64,000 nt of DNA from Pedobacter africanus. Its GTDB lineage: Bacteria > Bacteroidota > Bacteroidia > Sphingobacteriales > Sphingobacteriaceae. The position numbers and the translations under genes were made by a program. The DNA lies in NCBI RefSeq assembly GCF_900176535.1, contig NZ_FWXT01000004.1, positions 310,001 through 374,000 on the forward strand. Direction: 5' to 3'. The notes under the pieces are model-generated. The model worked only from the letters and a program-made list of their open reading frames with translations. It was not told the origin of the DNA and searched no databases. How positions within the stretch are numbered: the first letter of the stretch is position 1; every line of letters starts with the position of its first letter. This document shows, in pieces, positions 18,178 to 26,491 of this stretch.

Positions 18178-19335
18178 GTGGAATTAACCTTTTTAGAGCG
18201 TTTGGAGCGCGTAGCGCATATCGGAGATTTTGGGATTGTCCTGCTCAGCATTTTACTTTTTTGTTTCCTGGTGCAGCTATATTTTAGCCTGTTTGTACAT
18301 CTTAAACTGGCAGTTGTACAGGTAAGTGATCTCCCGCAATCGGCCAGAAAGCCCCTGAGTGTGGTCATATGTGCACGCAATGAAGCGGAAAATCTTAAAC
18401 AATACCTTCCTGTTGTACTGGAACAGAACTACCCTGATTACGAAGTTGTAGTGGTGAACGACCGCTCCTGGGACGGGACTCATGAATTGCTGGAAACCAT
18501 GGCAAAGCAGTATAAAAGGCTTAAGGTAGTTACCGTGACGGAGGGTACCAAGTTCATTGCGGGTAAAAAATTTGCGGTAACCATGGGGATAAAAGCGGCA
18601 TCGTACGACTGGCTGGTATTTACGGATGCAGACTGTGTGCCGGCCTCGCCGAACTGGTTATTGGGTATGCAGCAGCCTGATGAACAGCAGACCGAGATTG
18701 TGCTGGGTTATTCGCCTTATTTGAAAAAAAGAGGTTTGTTGAATGCTTTGATCCGTTTTGAGACTTTTTTTACAGCAATTAATTACCTGTCTTTTGCTTT
18801 AAAAGGTATGCCATATATGGGTGTGGGCAGGAATATGGCCTACAAAAAATCGCTTTTCTTCAATAATAAAGGCTTTGCCGCGCATATGCACATCCCTTCT
18901 GGCGATGATGATCTTTTTGTAAATGCACATGCCCATAATGGCAATACAACCATAATGATCCATAAAGATACTTATGTATGGACTGAGCCGAATAGCAGCT
19001 TGAAGGCTTATTTGCGGCAGAAAAAACGTCATTTCGGTGCCGGGAAATTGTATAAGCCTAAGCATAAGTTTATTTTATCGCTGCAGATTGTGGTGCAATT
19101 CCTTTTTTATGTGCTGCTGATTGCCGGATTGTGTTTTAAAACCACCTTGTATCCAGCTTTGACCATCCTGGTATTGAGCATTTTGATCAGGTGTTTTGTT
19201 TATCCAAGGTTGCTGAAAAGGCTCAATTACGGTGATTTGAGCTGGTGGTTCCCAATTTTGGACTTGCTATTGTTCATTTTTTTAGTCTTTAATAGCATTC
19301 TGTCTATATTTGTTAAAAAAGTACAGTGGAAATAA
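18178..19335 (+). CDS. Family 2 glycosyltransferase, membrane-bound
   Basis: 385-aa GT2. It has an N-terminal TM (about residues 18-42), then the GT-A nucleotide-sugar domain with SVVICARNEAENLKQYLP, VVVNDRSWDGT and the metal-binding FTDADC. The later acceptor-side motif is GDDDLFVNAHA, with QKKRHFGAGKLY after it (equivalent to the QxxRW region). Two to three TM helices are at the C-terminus. It probably adds a sugar to a lipid or surface polysaccharide. The start codon read here is GTG at 18178. The end overlaps rsmG by 10 bp. Confidence 0.85.
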   Translation: MELTFLERLERVAHIGDFGIVLLSILLFCFLVQLYFSLFVHLKLAVVQVSDLPQSARKPLSVVICARNEAENLKQYLPVVLEQNYPDYEVVVVNDRSWDGTHELLETMAKQYKRLKVVTVTEGTKFIAGKKFAVTMGIKAASYDWLVFTDADCVPASPNWLLGMQQPDEQQTEIVLGYSPYLKKRGLLNALIRFETFFTAINYLSFALKGMPYMGVGRNMAYKKSLFFNNKGFAAHMHIPSGDDDLFVNAHAHNGNTTIMIHKDTYVWTEPNSSLKAYLRQKKRHFGAGKLYKPKHKFILSLQIVVQFLFYVLLIAGLCFKTTLYPALTILVLSILIRCFVYPRLLKRLNYGDLSWWFPILDLLLFIFLVFNSILSIFVKKVQWK

Positions 19336-19958
19336 AATCAACGTTAATACAGAAATACTTCAAGGGGCTTACGGAGCAGCAGATTGCCCGGTTTGACCAG
19401 CTGTATAGTTTATACAGTTTTTGGAATGCGCAGATCAATGTGATTTCCAGGAAAGATATTGATGAGCTTTATGAACGCCATATTTTGCATTCACTGGGAA
19501 TTGCTAAATTCTGTACGTTTAAGCCGGGCGAAAAGGTATTGGATGTAGGTACCGGGGGTGGGTTTCCTGGAATTCCACTGGCTATTTTGTTCCCGGATAC
19601 GCAGTTTCACCTGGTCGATTCTATAGGGAAAAAGATTAAGGTAGTTACAGAAGTGGCTGCTGCTTTAGGTTTGGAAAATGTTAAAGCCAGTCATTTGAGG
19701 GCAGAGCAGGTTACGGATAAATATGACTTTGTGGTTTCCAGGGCAGTTACACGCTTGATTGATTTTTATCCCTGGATAAAAGGAAAGTTCAATAAGGAAT
19801 CTAAAAATGCAGTTCCCAACGGAATTCTTTATCTGAAGGGTGGAGACCTGGCCGAAGAGATTGCTGAATCACGCCTAAAAGCGGAACTATATCCGCTTTC
19901 AGCTTATTTTAAAGAAGAGTTTTTTGAAACCAAATACGTGGTTTACATTCCGCAGTAA
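19326..19958 (+). CDS. rsmG: 16S rRNA (guanine527-N7)-methyltransferase
   Basis: 210-aa RsmG (GidB). The SAM-binding motif GEKVLDVGTGGGFPGIPLAI is followed by FHLVDSIGKKIKVV and VSRAVTRL. The N-terminal FWNAQINVISRKDIDELYERH is diagnostic of the family. It methylates N7 of G527 in 16S rRNA; its loss gives low-level streptomycin resistance in other bacteria. The start is GTG at 19326, overlapping the glycosyltransferase gene. Convergent with the M56 peptidase gene 12 bp away. Confidence 0.95.
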   Translation: MEIKSTLIQKYFKGLTEQQIARFDQLYSLYSFWNAQINVISRKDIDELYERHILHSLGIAKFCTFKPGEKVLDVGTGGGFPGIPLAILFPDTQFHLVDSIGKKIKVVTEVAAALGLENVKASHLRAEQVTDKYDFVVSRAVTRLIDFYPWIKGKFNKESKNAVPNGILYLKGGDLAEEIAESRLKAELYPLSAYFKEEFFETKYVVYIPQ

Positions 19959-19970
19959 GTTAAATCTGAT

Positions 19971-21125
19971 TTAATTTTTCTTTATTTCCTGAATTTTTAT
20001 TACCTCAACAGGTGGCGGTGGAGGTGGTTCATTTTCATTCTTTTTATCTGCTTTAACTATTGGCGGAGGGAATTTTATCTTTCTTTCCACTACTTTTCCT
20101 TCTTTATTCCGAACCACTTTTGGAGGGGAAAATTTGACCGTTTTCACTTCTACAGTCTCGGATTTCCTTTTTTTAGGTTTAGGTGGTGCAGGTGGAGAAG
20201 GGGGTGCTACCTTTTTCAAGGTATCCTGATTGGCTGAGCTTACTGATTTGTACTTCTCGGGGTACAGGTCTACCGTAGTGTAATCTTTGGTAAAAGCCAT
20301 GGTAGATGCACAGAGCATTCCAGCTGCAAGCGGCAGTGCCAGCAGAAGTCTGAGCCTTGCCCGTCCTGCTGATCTTTTTTTGTTTAACATGTTAATTCTC
20401 ATTTTTAATATAGATTGATTGAATATTTGATTAGTGAGCTGGTTTGGCACAACTCCAAATGAATTCTGGATCAGGAACATTGCGTATTCATGCTTCTGAA
20501 CTGTACCGGTTGTGACTTCATCGGCAATGTATTCGTGTAAAAGTTTGATGTCTTTCTTTAGGAAATAGGTAACAGGGTTAAACCAGCCCAGGATCCGGAT
20601 GATTTCAAAGAATACGATATCGGCACTGTGCTTCTGGTGAATGTGTACCAGTTCATGTCTGATAATGGTGCTTTTATCTGCCGCCTGAGGGTTGATAAAC
20701 AGGTATTTAAAAAATGAAAATGCTGTTTCTGAACCGGGCAATTCTATATACACGACATTGTCTTTCCTGGTTCTTGGATTTTGAAATGCCCGCAGAATGA
20801 TGTGGCTGAGGTTGATCAGGAACCTGATCAGAAATACAGCAGCGATAGCTATATAGCTGTACACCATTAAATTAAGATCGGGGTAGGGTTGTATAGCTAT
20901 TTTTGTAATTTCAGTACTGGCCTGTTCTGCAGCATTCCGGCCAATTAAATTGTACAGATAGCCGAGCTGGAGCAGGGGAAGGGCAAAAGCAAGGGCTGTT
21001 GTGGCAATCAGGTAATACCTGTTTAGCGTATAAAAGGTTTCCCTGTATAAAAACAGCCTGTAAAAACCGTAGAATACCGCTAAATATATATTGGCTTCCA
21101 GTAAATAATATAAGGTATTCATCAT
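19971..21125 (-). CDS. M56 family (BlaR1/MecR1-like) membrane metallopeptidase with proline-rich tail
   Basis: 384 aa. Three TM helices lie in the first 110 residues, then the M56 zinc motif HELVH at 157-161 with the downstream Glu in LHEYIADE. A fourth TM is near 257-277 (LRLLLALPLAAGMLCASTM). The last 100 residues form a periplasmic Pro/Lys-rich tail (PPSPPAPPKPKKRK, PPPPPPVEVIKI). Many Bacteroidota homologues end in a TonB C-terminal domain after such a linker; here the chain stops with the linker. With the BlaI-type repressor encoded just upstream (4-bp overlap) it should act as sensor/protease that inactivates the repressor. Confidence 0.85.
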   Translation of the reverse strand: MMNTLYYLLEANIYLAVFYGFYRLFLYRETFYTLNRYYLIATTALAFALPLLQLGYLYNLIGRNAAEQASTEITKIAIQPYPDLNLMVYSYIAIAAVFLIRFLINLSHIILRAFQNPRTRKDNVVYIELPGSETAFSFFKYLFINPQAADKSTIIRHELVHIHQKHSADIVFFEIIRILGWFNPVTYFLKKDIKLLHEYIADEVTTGTVQKHEYAMFLIQNSFGVVPNQLTNQIFNQSILKMRINMLNKKRSAGRARLRLLLALPLAAGMLCASTMAFTKDYTTVDLYPEKYKSVSSANQDTLKKVAPPSPPAPPKPKKRKSETVEVKTVKFSPPKVVRNKEGKVVERKIKFPPPIVKADKKNENEPPPPPPVEVIKIQEIKKN

Positions 21126-21490
21126 TTTTTGTTTTTAAGTTTTTCTGCCAGCTGGATCAACTCATCCAACTCGTTCATGTCCATATTTTTTTCTTTTACC
21201 AGGAAGGATACCAGGCTTTGATAAGAATTTTCGAAATAATTGTTCATCACTTTGTCGAACGCAAAATGCTTATACTGGTCCTCACTGATCAGAGGGAAGT
21301 AGATATGCGTATTCCCGATGGCTTTGTGGTCTATAAAACCCTTACCTTCCAATACCCGGATAACGGTAGATACGGTATTGTAAGCTGGTTTTGGCGGCGA
21401 CATTTTATCAATCACATCTTTTACCAAACCTTCTTTTATCTCCCATAAAATCAGCATTACCTGCTCCTCTGCTTTTGTAAGTTCTCTCAT
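21122..21490 (-). CDS. BlaI/MecI/CopY family repressor
   Basis: 122-aa winged-helix repressor. The N-terminal LTKAEEQVMLILWEIKEGLVKD and the recognition-helix region PPKPAYNTVSTVIRVLEGKG are typical of BlaI/MecI, and the C-terminal helices form the dimer. It is expected to repress its own operon with the M56 peptidase, and perhaps others, until cleaved. A repeated operator-like sequence lies at 21528-21560 just upstream. No beta-lactamase gene is nearby, so the inducing signal is unknown. Confidence 0.92.
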   Translation of the reverse strand: MRELTKAEEQVMLILWEIKEGLVKDVIDKMSPPKPAYNTVSTVIRVLEGKGFIDHKAIGNTHIYFPLISEDQYKHFAFDKVMNNYFENSYQSLVSFLVKEKNMDMNELDELIQLAEKLKNKK

Positions 21491-21527
21491 TGTTGTATTT
21501 TCTTTTTAAGGTTAGTATAAAGCTACT

Positions 21528-21560
21528 ACTATTTTTATAGTTTTAAAACTATTTTTGTAG
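21528..21560. promoter_or_regulatory. Operator-like direct repeats upstream of the BlaI-type gene
   Basis: ACTATTTTTATAG (21528-21540) and ACTATTTTTGTAG (21548-21560) are near-identical 13-mers repeated with a 20-bp period (two helical turns). Between them lies the perfect palindrome TAGTTTTAAAACTA (21538-21551). Each 13-mer is itself a CTA...TAG dyad. The position 38 bp before the repressor start suggests autoregulation. Confidence 0.6.
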
Positions 21561-21639
21561 TTTAATTTTAATACGCTGATAATTAGATGATTAATTTTGT
21601 TTGTGTGGTTGTAAGTAGCTAAACTCCATAACTTAGCCT

Positions 21640-22734
21640 ATGAGTTTAATTTATAACATAGCTCTTACTCTTGTCAAGGGTGTAGGAGACGTCATTGCAA
21701 AGAAATTACTGGATCATTTTGGTACTTCAGAGGCCCTTTTTAAGGCAAGCAAGCGTGAACTGATGGAAATCCAGGGAATAGGAGAAGTCACTGCTGCTGA
21801 GATCTTAAATCATAAAGCTGCGCTGGAGGCAGCAGAAAAGCAGCTTGCTTTTATAAAGAAACACAAGATACAGGTGTTTTTTTATACGGATGACAATTAC
21901 CCCAGGCGATTAAAAAACTGTAATGATGCACCGGTGGTATTGTATTATAAGGGTACTGCCGATTTAAACCATCCCCGGATCATCAGCATTGTTGGTACCA
22001 GGAGGGCTACAGAATACGGCAGGAAACTGTGCAGGGAACTGGCAGAAACCCTGGCCCCATACAATGTAATTATAGTAAGCGGAATGGCCTATGGCATAGA
22101 TGTGGCATCGCATAAAGAAAGCCTGGCATTAAATATTCCTACGATTGGGGTTATGGCACATGGTTTGGACAGGATTTATCCGCCCTTACATCAGCCTATC
22201 GCCCAGAAAATGGTATTGAACGGGGGCCTTCTGACCGAATTTTTACCGGGCACTGTTCCCGATAAAGAGAATTTTCCGAAACGGAACCGGATTATTGCGG
22301 GTATAGCAGATGCTACCATTGTGGTGGAAGCGACAGCCAGGGGCGGGGCGCTGATCACTGCTGATATTGCAAATTCATATAACAGGGATGTATACGCTTA
22401 TCCGGGCCGGACAAGCGACCAGTACTCCGAAGGTTGTAATTTTCTGATCAAGACCAATAGGGCGGCTTTGATTGCGCATGCCAAAGATCTGATTTATTAC
22501 CTGGGATGGGAGGAGGAATTGCCCGAAAAGATAGGTGCACAACTGCAAATGGCCATCGACCTTTCTGCAGAGGAGCACAAAATTGTGGGGCTTTTAAAGG
22601 AGGCCACCCTGGCGGTAGATGAGATCAGTACCCGGTCTGGCCTAAGTCAAAGCAGGCTGGCCATGCAATTACTGAGCCTGGAAATGAAAGGGATTGTAGT
22701 TTCTTTACCGGGTAAAATGTACAAACTGAATTAG
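21640..22734 (+). CDS. dprA: DNA-processing protein DprA
   Basis: 364-aa DprA/Smf. It loads RecA on incoming single-stranded DNA in transformation. It has N-terminal helix-hairpin-helix-like repeats (VKGVGDVIAKKLLDHF, IQGIGEVTAAEIL), then the Rossmann-like domain with ISIVGTRRATEYGRKLC, VSGMAYGIDVASH and NFPKRNRIIAGIADA. A C-terminal winged-helix (DprA_WH) ends near residue 362. A -7 element (TAATTTTG, 21592-21599) precedes it. No other competence genes are in the window. Confidence 0.95.
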   Translation: MSLIYNIALTLVKGVGDVIAKKLLDHFGTSEALFKASKRELMEIQGIGEVTAAEILNHKAALEAAEKQLAFIKKHKIQVFFYTDDNYPRRLKNCNDAPVVLYYKGTADLNHPRIISIVGTRRATEYGRKLCRELAETLAPYNVIIVSGMAYGIDVASHKESLALNIPTIGVMAHGLDRIYPPLHQPIAQKMVLNGGLLTEFLPGTVPDKENFPKRNRIIAGIADATIVVEATARGGALITADIANSYNRDVYAYPGRTSDQYSEGCNFLIKTNRAALIAHAKDLIYYLGWEEELPEKIGAQLQMAIDLSAEEHKIVGLLKEATLAVDEISTRSGLSQSRLAMQLLSLEMKGIVVSLPGKMYKLN

Positions 22735-22885
22735 CATATTTTCCGTCAGGCCATATTTTCATTTGTTATTATTCTATTAGAATACTAGATTAAAATATTA
22801 TTTTGTATTTTTAGATATTTTGATATTATAGTTTGAATTTTACTTTGTAAATAAAATTCCAATCTTCAATCCGTATTTTTGTAAC

Positions 22886-24247
22886 ATGTGGTACAACAAC
22901 ATTTTGGAAACGATCGGCAATACGCCATTGGTAAAATTGAATAACATTACAAAGGATATTCCGGCTACTGTGCTGGCCAAGATTGAAACAACCAATCCCG
23001 GAAATTCAATTAAAGACCGCATGGCGGTGAAGATGATTGAAGATGCGGAACGGAGTGGTAAACTGAAACCGGGCGGGACAATTATTGAAGGTACCTCCGG
23101 TAATACCGGTATGGGACTGGCGATGGCCGCCATTATAAAAGGTTATAAGTGTATTTTTACCACTACCGACAAACAATCGAAAGAAAAGGTAGATGCACTG
23201 CGTGCTTTCGGGGCCGAGGTGATCGTTTGCCCAACCAATGTGGAGCCGGAAGATCCCCGTTCTTATTATTCGGTGTCATCACGCCTGGAGCGAGAGGTGC
23301 CGAATTCATGGAAACCTAACCAATACGATAACTTATCTAACAGCCAGGCCCATTACGAGCAGACCGGTCCGGAGATCTGGGAACAGACTGAAGGTAAAAT
23401 AACGCATTTGGTAGTAGGTGTGGGTACAGGCGGAACCATTTCCGGTACAGGAAAATACCTGAAAGAGAAAAATCCGGATATTAAAGTTTGGGGCATAGAC
23501 ACTTATGGTTCAGTATTTAAGAAATATAAAGAAACGGGGATCCTGGATAAAAATGAGATCTATCCTTACATTACTGAAGGGATAGGTGAGGACTTTTTGC
23601 CCAGGAACGTTGATTTTGACATTATAGATCTGTTTGAGAAGGTAACAGATAAGGATGCAGCCCTGATGACCCGGGATATTGCCCGTAAAGAGGGGATATT
23701 TGCAGGGAATTCTGCCGGATCTGCAATTGCAGGCCTGCTGCAGCTGAAGGATAAACTGAAAGCTGGAGATGTTGTAGTGGTGATTTTTCATGACCACGGC
23801 AGCCGCTATATGGGTAAAATGTACAACGAAGACTGGTTGCGCGAGCGCGGATTTCTTAAGGATGAAAAGCTTACGGCCCGTTCTATCCTGCAGAAAAAAG
23901 AAAATACAGAGATCATTACCATAGATTGCGAAAAGACCATTATTGAGGCCATCAATAATATGAATACACTCAATATTTCTCAGATCCCTGTTACCCAGAA
24001 AGGTATGGTTGTGGGTAAACTGGCAGAGGGCGATATCCTGAAGGCATTACTGGAAAACCCTTCGCTGAAGTCGGCCCCTGTGGAACAGATTATGACGGCT
24101 GGTTTTCCTTTTGTGGACATGAATACCTCCATAGACCGGATTTCTTCATTGATCAATAAAGAAAACAGTGCCGTATTGGTGGAGGATGAGGAGGGGAAAA
24201 TTGAGATCATTACCCAGTATGATATCATTAATGCCATTTCAGGTTAA
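22886..24247 (+). CDS. Cystathionine beta-synthase with C-terminal CBS pair
   Basis: 453-aa fold-type-II PLP enzyme with regulatory domain. The N-terminal part shows IGNTPLVKLNNI, the Schiff-base Lys in NPGNSIKDRMAVKM, EGTSGNTGMGLAM, the phosphate loop VGVGTGGTISGTGKY, and SAGSAIAGL. Residues about 335-453 form two CBS motifs (TIIEAINNMNTLNISQIPV and SSLINKENSAVLVEDEEGK). The architecture matches cystathionine beta-synthase (serine plus homocysteine to cystathionine) rather than plain cysteine synthase. A TATTTTTG element (22874-22881) lies 4 bp before the ATG, so any leader would be very short or absent; this ATG is nonetheless kept because the family begins just here. Confidence 0.88.
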   Translation: MWYNNILETIGNTPLVKLNNITKDIPATVLAKIETTNPGNSIKDRMAVKMIEDAERSGKLKPGGTIIEGTSGNTGMGLAMAAIIKGYKCIFTTTDKQSKEKVDALRAFGAEVIVCPTNVEPEDPRSYYSVSSRLEREVPNSWKPNQYDNLSNSQAHYEQTGPEIWEQTEGKITHLVVGVGTGGTISGTGKYLKEKNPDIKVWGIDTYGSVFKKYKETGILDKNEIYPYITEGIGEDFLPRNVDFDIIDLFEKVTDKDAALMTRDIARKEGIFAGNSAGSAIAGLLQLKDKLKAGDVVVVIFHDHGSRYMGKMYNEDWLRERGFLKDEKLTARSILQKKENTEIITIDCEKTIIEAINNMNTLNISQIPVTQKGMVVGKLAEGDILKALLENPSLKSAPVEQIMTAGFPFVDMNTSIDRISSLINKENSAVLVEDEEGKIEIITQYDIINAISG

Positions 24248-24260
24248 GGAAATGGAATTG

Positions 24261-24292
24261 CATAAAAAAGCCCCTTAAGGGGCTTTTTTATG
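24261..24292. terminator. Bidirectional terminator between the CBS gene and murA
   Basis: Perfect 32-bp palindrome centred at 24276/24277 with GC core AGCCCC/GGGGCT, A-tract left, T-tract right. It ends both convergent genes. Confidence 0.93.
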
Positions 24293-24293
24293 C

Positions 24294-25619
24294 TTAATGC
24301 GTTGGTGCTGATGCTTCTACACGTTTGATCTGGGCACCTAATGCGCGCAGTCGTGTGTCGATGTCCTGGTAGCCGCGTTCAATCTGCTCGATATTGAAGA
24401 TGGTTGATTTACCTTCTGCAGACAGGGCTGCAATCAGCAGGGAAACCCCGGCGCGGATGTCAGGAGAGGTCATACTGATGCCCCTTAGCTTGTACTTTTT
24501 GTCGATACCATTTACTGAGGCCCTGTGCGGATCGCAAAGGATGATCTGCGCGCCCATATCGATCAGTTTATCCACAAAGAACAACCTGCTTTCGAACATT
24601 TTCTGGTGGATCAGCACATTTCCGCGGGCCTGTGTAGCTACTACCAATACGATACTCAGCAAGTCTGGGGTAAAGCCAGGCCATGGAGAGTCGGCAATGG
24701 TGAGCATAGAGCCGTCGATAAATGATTCAATTACATAGTGTTTTTGCGAAGGAATATAAATATCATCTCCTTTTAATTCGAATTTGATGCCCAGTTTTTT
24801 AAATACATCAGGTATTACACCCAACTCTGAATAGCATACGTTTTTGATGGTGATTTCAGATTCTGTCATAGCAGCAAGGCCAATGAAAGAACCGATTTCT
24901 ATCATATCAGGAAGCATTCTATGTGCTGTGCCACCTAATTTTTTAACGCCTTCGATGGTCAACAGGTTGGAACCCACACCCGAGATTTTTGCACCCATAC
25001 GGTTCAGCATTTTGCAAAGCTGTTGCAGGTAGGGTTCGCAGGCTGCATTATAAATGGTGGTGGTACCTTTAGCCAGTACAGCTGCCATCACAATATTGGC
25101 CGTTCCTGTCACAGAGGCTTCATCCAGCAGGATGTAAGCTCCTTTTAAATTGGTCGCATCTACGTTAAAGAACTCCTTTTTGGTATCATATACAAATTTT
25201 GCACCCAGTTTTTCAAAACCTATGAAGTGTGTGTCAAGCCTTCTGCGGCCAATTTTATCACCTCCTGGTTTAGGAATTGCAGCTTTTCCAAAGCGGCCTA
25301 ATAGCGGTCCGACAATCATGATGGAGCCTCTTAAGCCACCGCCTTTGGTTTTAAAAACATCCGACTGAAAGAAATCAAGGTTAATGTTTTTGGCTTCGAA
25401 AGTATAAGTGTCTTTATTCAGGCGTTCGATGGTTACGCCCATATCTCCAAGCAATTCAATCAGTTTGTTTACATCTTTTATATCCGGTATATTACTGATG
25501 GTGATCTTCTGGTCGGTCAATAAAACAGCAGATATGATTTGTAAAGCTTCATTCTTTGCTCCCTGAGGCTGAATTTCACCTTTTAATTTCTTTCCACCAA
25601 TTATTTCAAATGCGTTCAT
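24294..25619 (-). CDS. murA: UDP-GlcNAc 1-carboxyvinyltransferase with Asp at the fosfomycin-target position
   Basis: 441-aa MurA, first committed step of peptidoglycan synthesis (PEP plus UDP-GlcNAc). Motifs: the substrate-binding GAKNEAL with Lys22, LRGSIMIVGPLLGRFG, and the active-site loop GGDKIGRRRLDTH. At the position of E. coli Cys115, which fosfomycin alkylates, this enzyme has Asp121 (codon GAT on the minus strand, 25257-25259). The natural Asp variant is known to be active and fosfomycin-insensitive in mycobacteria and chlamydiae. It is downstream of the DUF4290 gene (33-bp gap), likely one operon. Confidence 0.95.
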   Translation of the reverse strand: MNAFEIIGGKKLKGEIQPQGAKNEALQIISAVLLTDQKITISNIPDIKDVNKLIELLGDMGVTIERLNKDTYTFEAKNINLDFFQSDVFKTKGGGLRGSIMIVGPLLGRFGKAAIPKPGGDKIGRRRLDTHFIGFEKLGAKFVYDTKKEFFNVDATNLKGAYILLDEASVTGTANIVMAAVLAKGTTTIYNAACEPYLQQLCKMLNRMGAKISGVGSNLLTIEGVKKLGGTAHRMLPDMIEIGSFIGLAAMTESEITIKNVCYSELGVIPDVFKKLGIKFELKGDDIYIPSQKHYVIESFIDGSMLTIADSPWPGFTPDLLSIVLVVATQARGNVLIHQKMFESRLFFVDKLIDMGAQIILCDPHRASVNGIDKKYKLRGISMTSPDIRAGVSLLIAALSAEGKSTIFNIEQIERGYQDIDTRLRALGAQIKRVEASAPTH

Positions 25620-25652
25620 GTTTATTCTTAAGATGTATGGTAAAGGGTAAAA

Positions 25653-26318
25653 CTAGTGGCGTTGTTTGGTGTTGTTGTTGCGCTGCTGACGGTTGTTGTT
25701 TTGTCTGTTTTTGCCGTTGTTCCTGTTGCGATTGTTGTTGTTGGATGGTCTTGCAGGAGCTGCAGGCTTAAATTCAACCTTGTTTAAGTTGATGTTTTCA
25801 TCCAGCTGCAGTTGTCCGCCTGATAATTCGCGAAGGTTCTTTAATATGGTTTCATCAGCAACACTGTCTTTATTCCAGGTAACGTAGGCCATTTTCATGA
25901 AATTGGCTATGCCTTGTACCAGGGCGGCCCTGCGTTCAGGTTCTTCCACTTCCTTAGCCCGTTCAATCATCATTTCAACGGTTTTACCATAATGTTTATA
26001 GGTAATTTTTTGCTGAGGATAACCAATATGCTGCGGTTTAACCAGTGCTGCTTCAGGGGTAGGCTTTGGATAGGGACTGTCCACATCTATTTTATAACCT
26101 GAAATGATGTGTAAATGATCCCACAGTTTATGTTTAAAATCAGCCACATCACGTAAATGTGGATTTAAAAAACCCATCAGGTCAATTACCGCCTGGGCAT
26201 ATTTATTACGTTCTTCAAGATCTGGGAGTTCGATAATGTACTTTACCATATTTTGTACATTACGGCCATATTCGGCTAATATCAACTCGCTTCTTGTGGT
26301 GTTGTATTCGAAATTCAT
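25653..26318 (-). CDS. DUF4290 protein with N/R-rich tail
   Basis: 221 aa. Residues 1-175 match the Bacteroidota-specific DUF4290 family (start MNFEYNTTRSELILAEYGRN, then helical blocks with ELPDLEERNKYAQAV). The last 30 residues are nearly all Asn, Arg, Gln and Lys, a low-complexity tail that could bind RNA or promote phase separation. Function is unknown. It is conserved next to murA in related genomes as far as I recall. No signal peptide or TM. Likely cytoplasmic and co-transcribed with murA. Confidence 0.8.
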   Translation of the reverse strand: MNFEYNTTRSELILAEYGRNVQNMVKYIIELPDLEERNKYAQAVIDLMGFLNPHLRDVADFKHKLWDHLHIISGYKIDVDSPYPKPTPEAALVKPQHIGYPQQKITYKHYGKTVEMMIERAKEVEEPERRAALVQGIANFMKMAYVTWNKDSVADETILKNLRELSGGQLQLDENINLNKVEFKPAAPARPSNNNNRNRNNGKNRQNNNRQQRNNNTKQRH

Positions 26319-26450
26319 TTATATCTTTTCGTTTTTAAGATTAATATATGTCTGGCTACTTTATCAGACATATTTAAGCCGGCGCAGTCATTAAGGAATA
26401 ACAGTTAAAATGCCGGTTTTAATATATATAATCAGTTTTTTATTTATTTT

Positions 26451-26468
26451 CAGACCACTAGTGGTCTG
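26451..26468. promoter_or_regulatory. Perfect 18-bp palindrome upstream of the DUF4290-murA operon
   Basis: CAGACCACTAGTGGTCTG is a loopless perfect dyad at 26451-26468. It lies in the 173-bp gap between the uvrD-type helicase stop and the DUF4290 start, with no T-tract on either side. The gap is otherwise AT-rich. A regulator binding site is more likely than a terminator, but no regulator can be assigned. Confidence 0.45.
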
Positions 26469-26491
26469 TGTAAGTTCTGTAAATATAAGGG

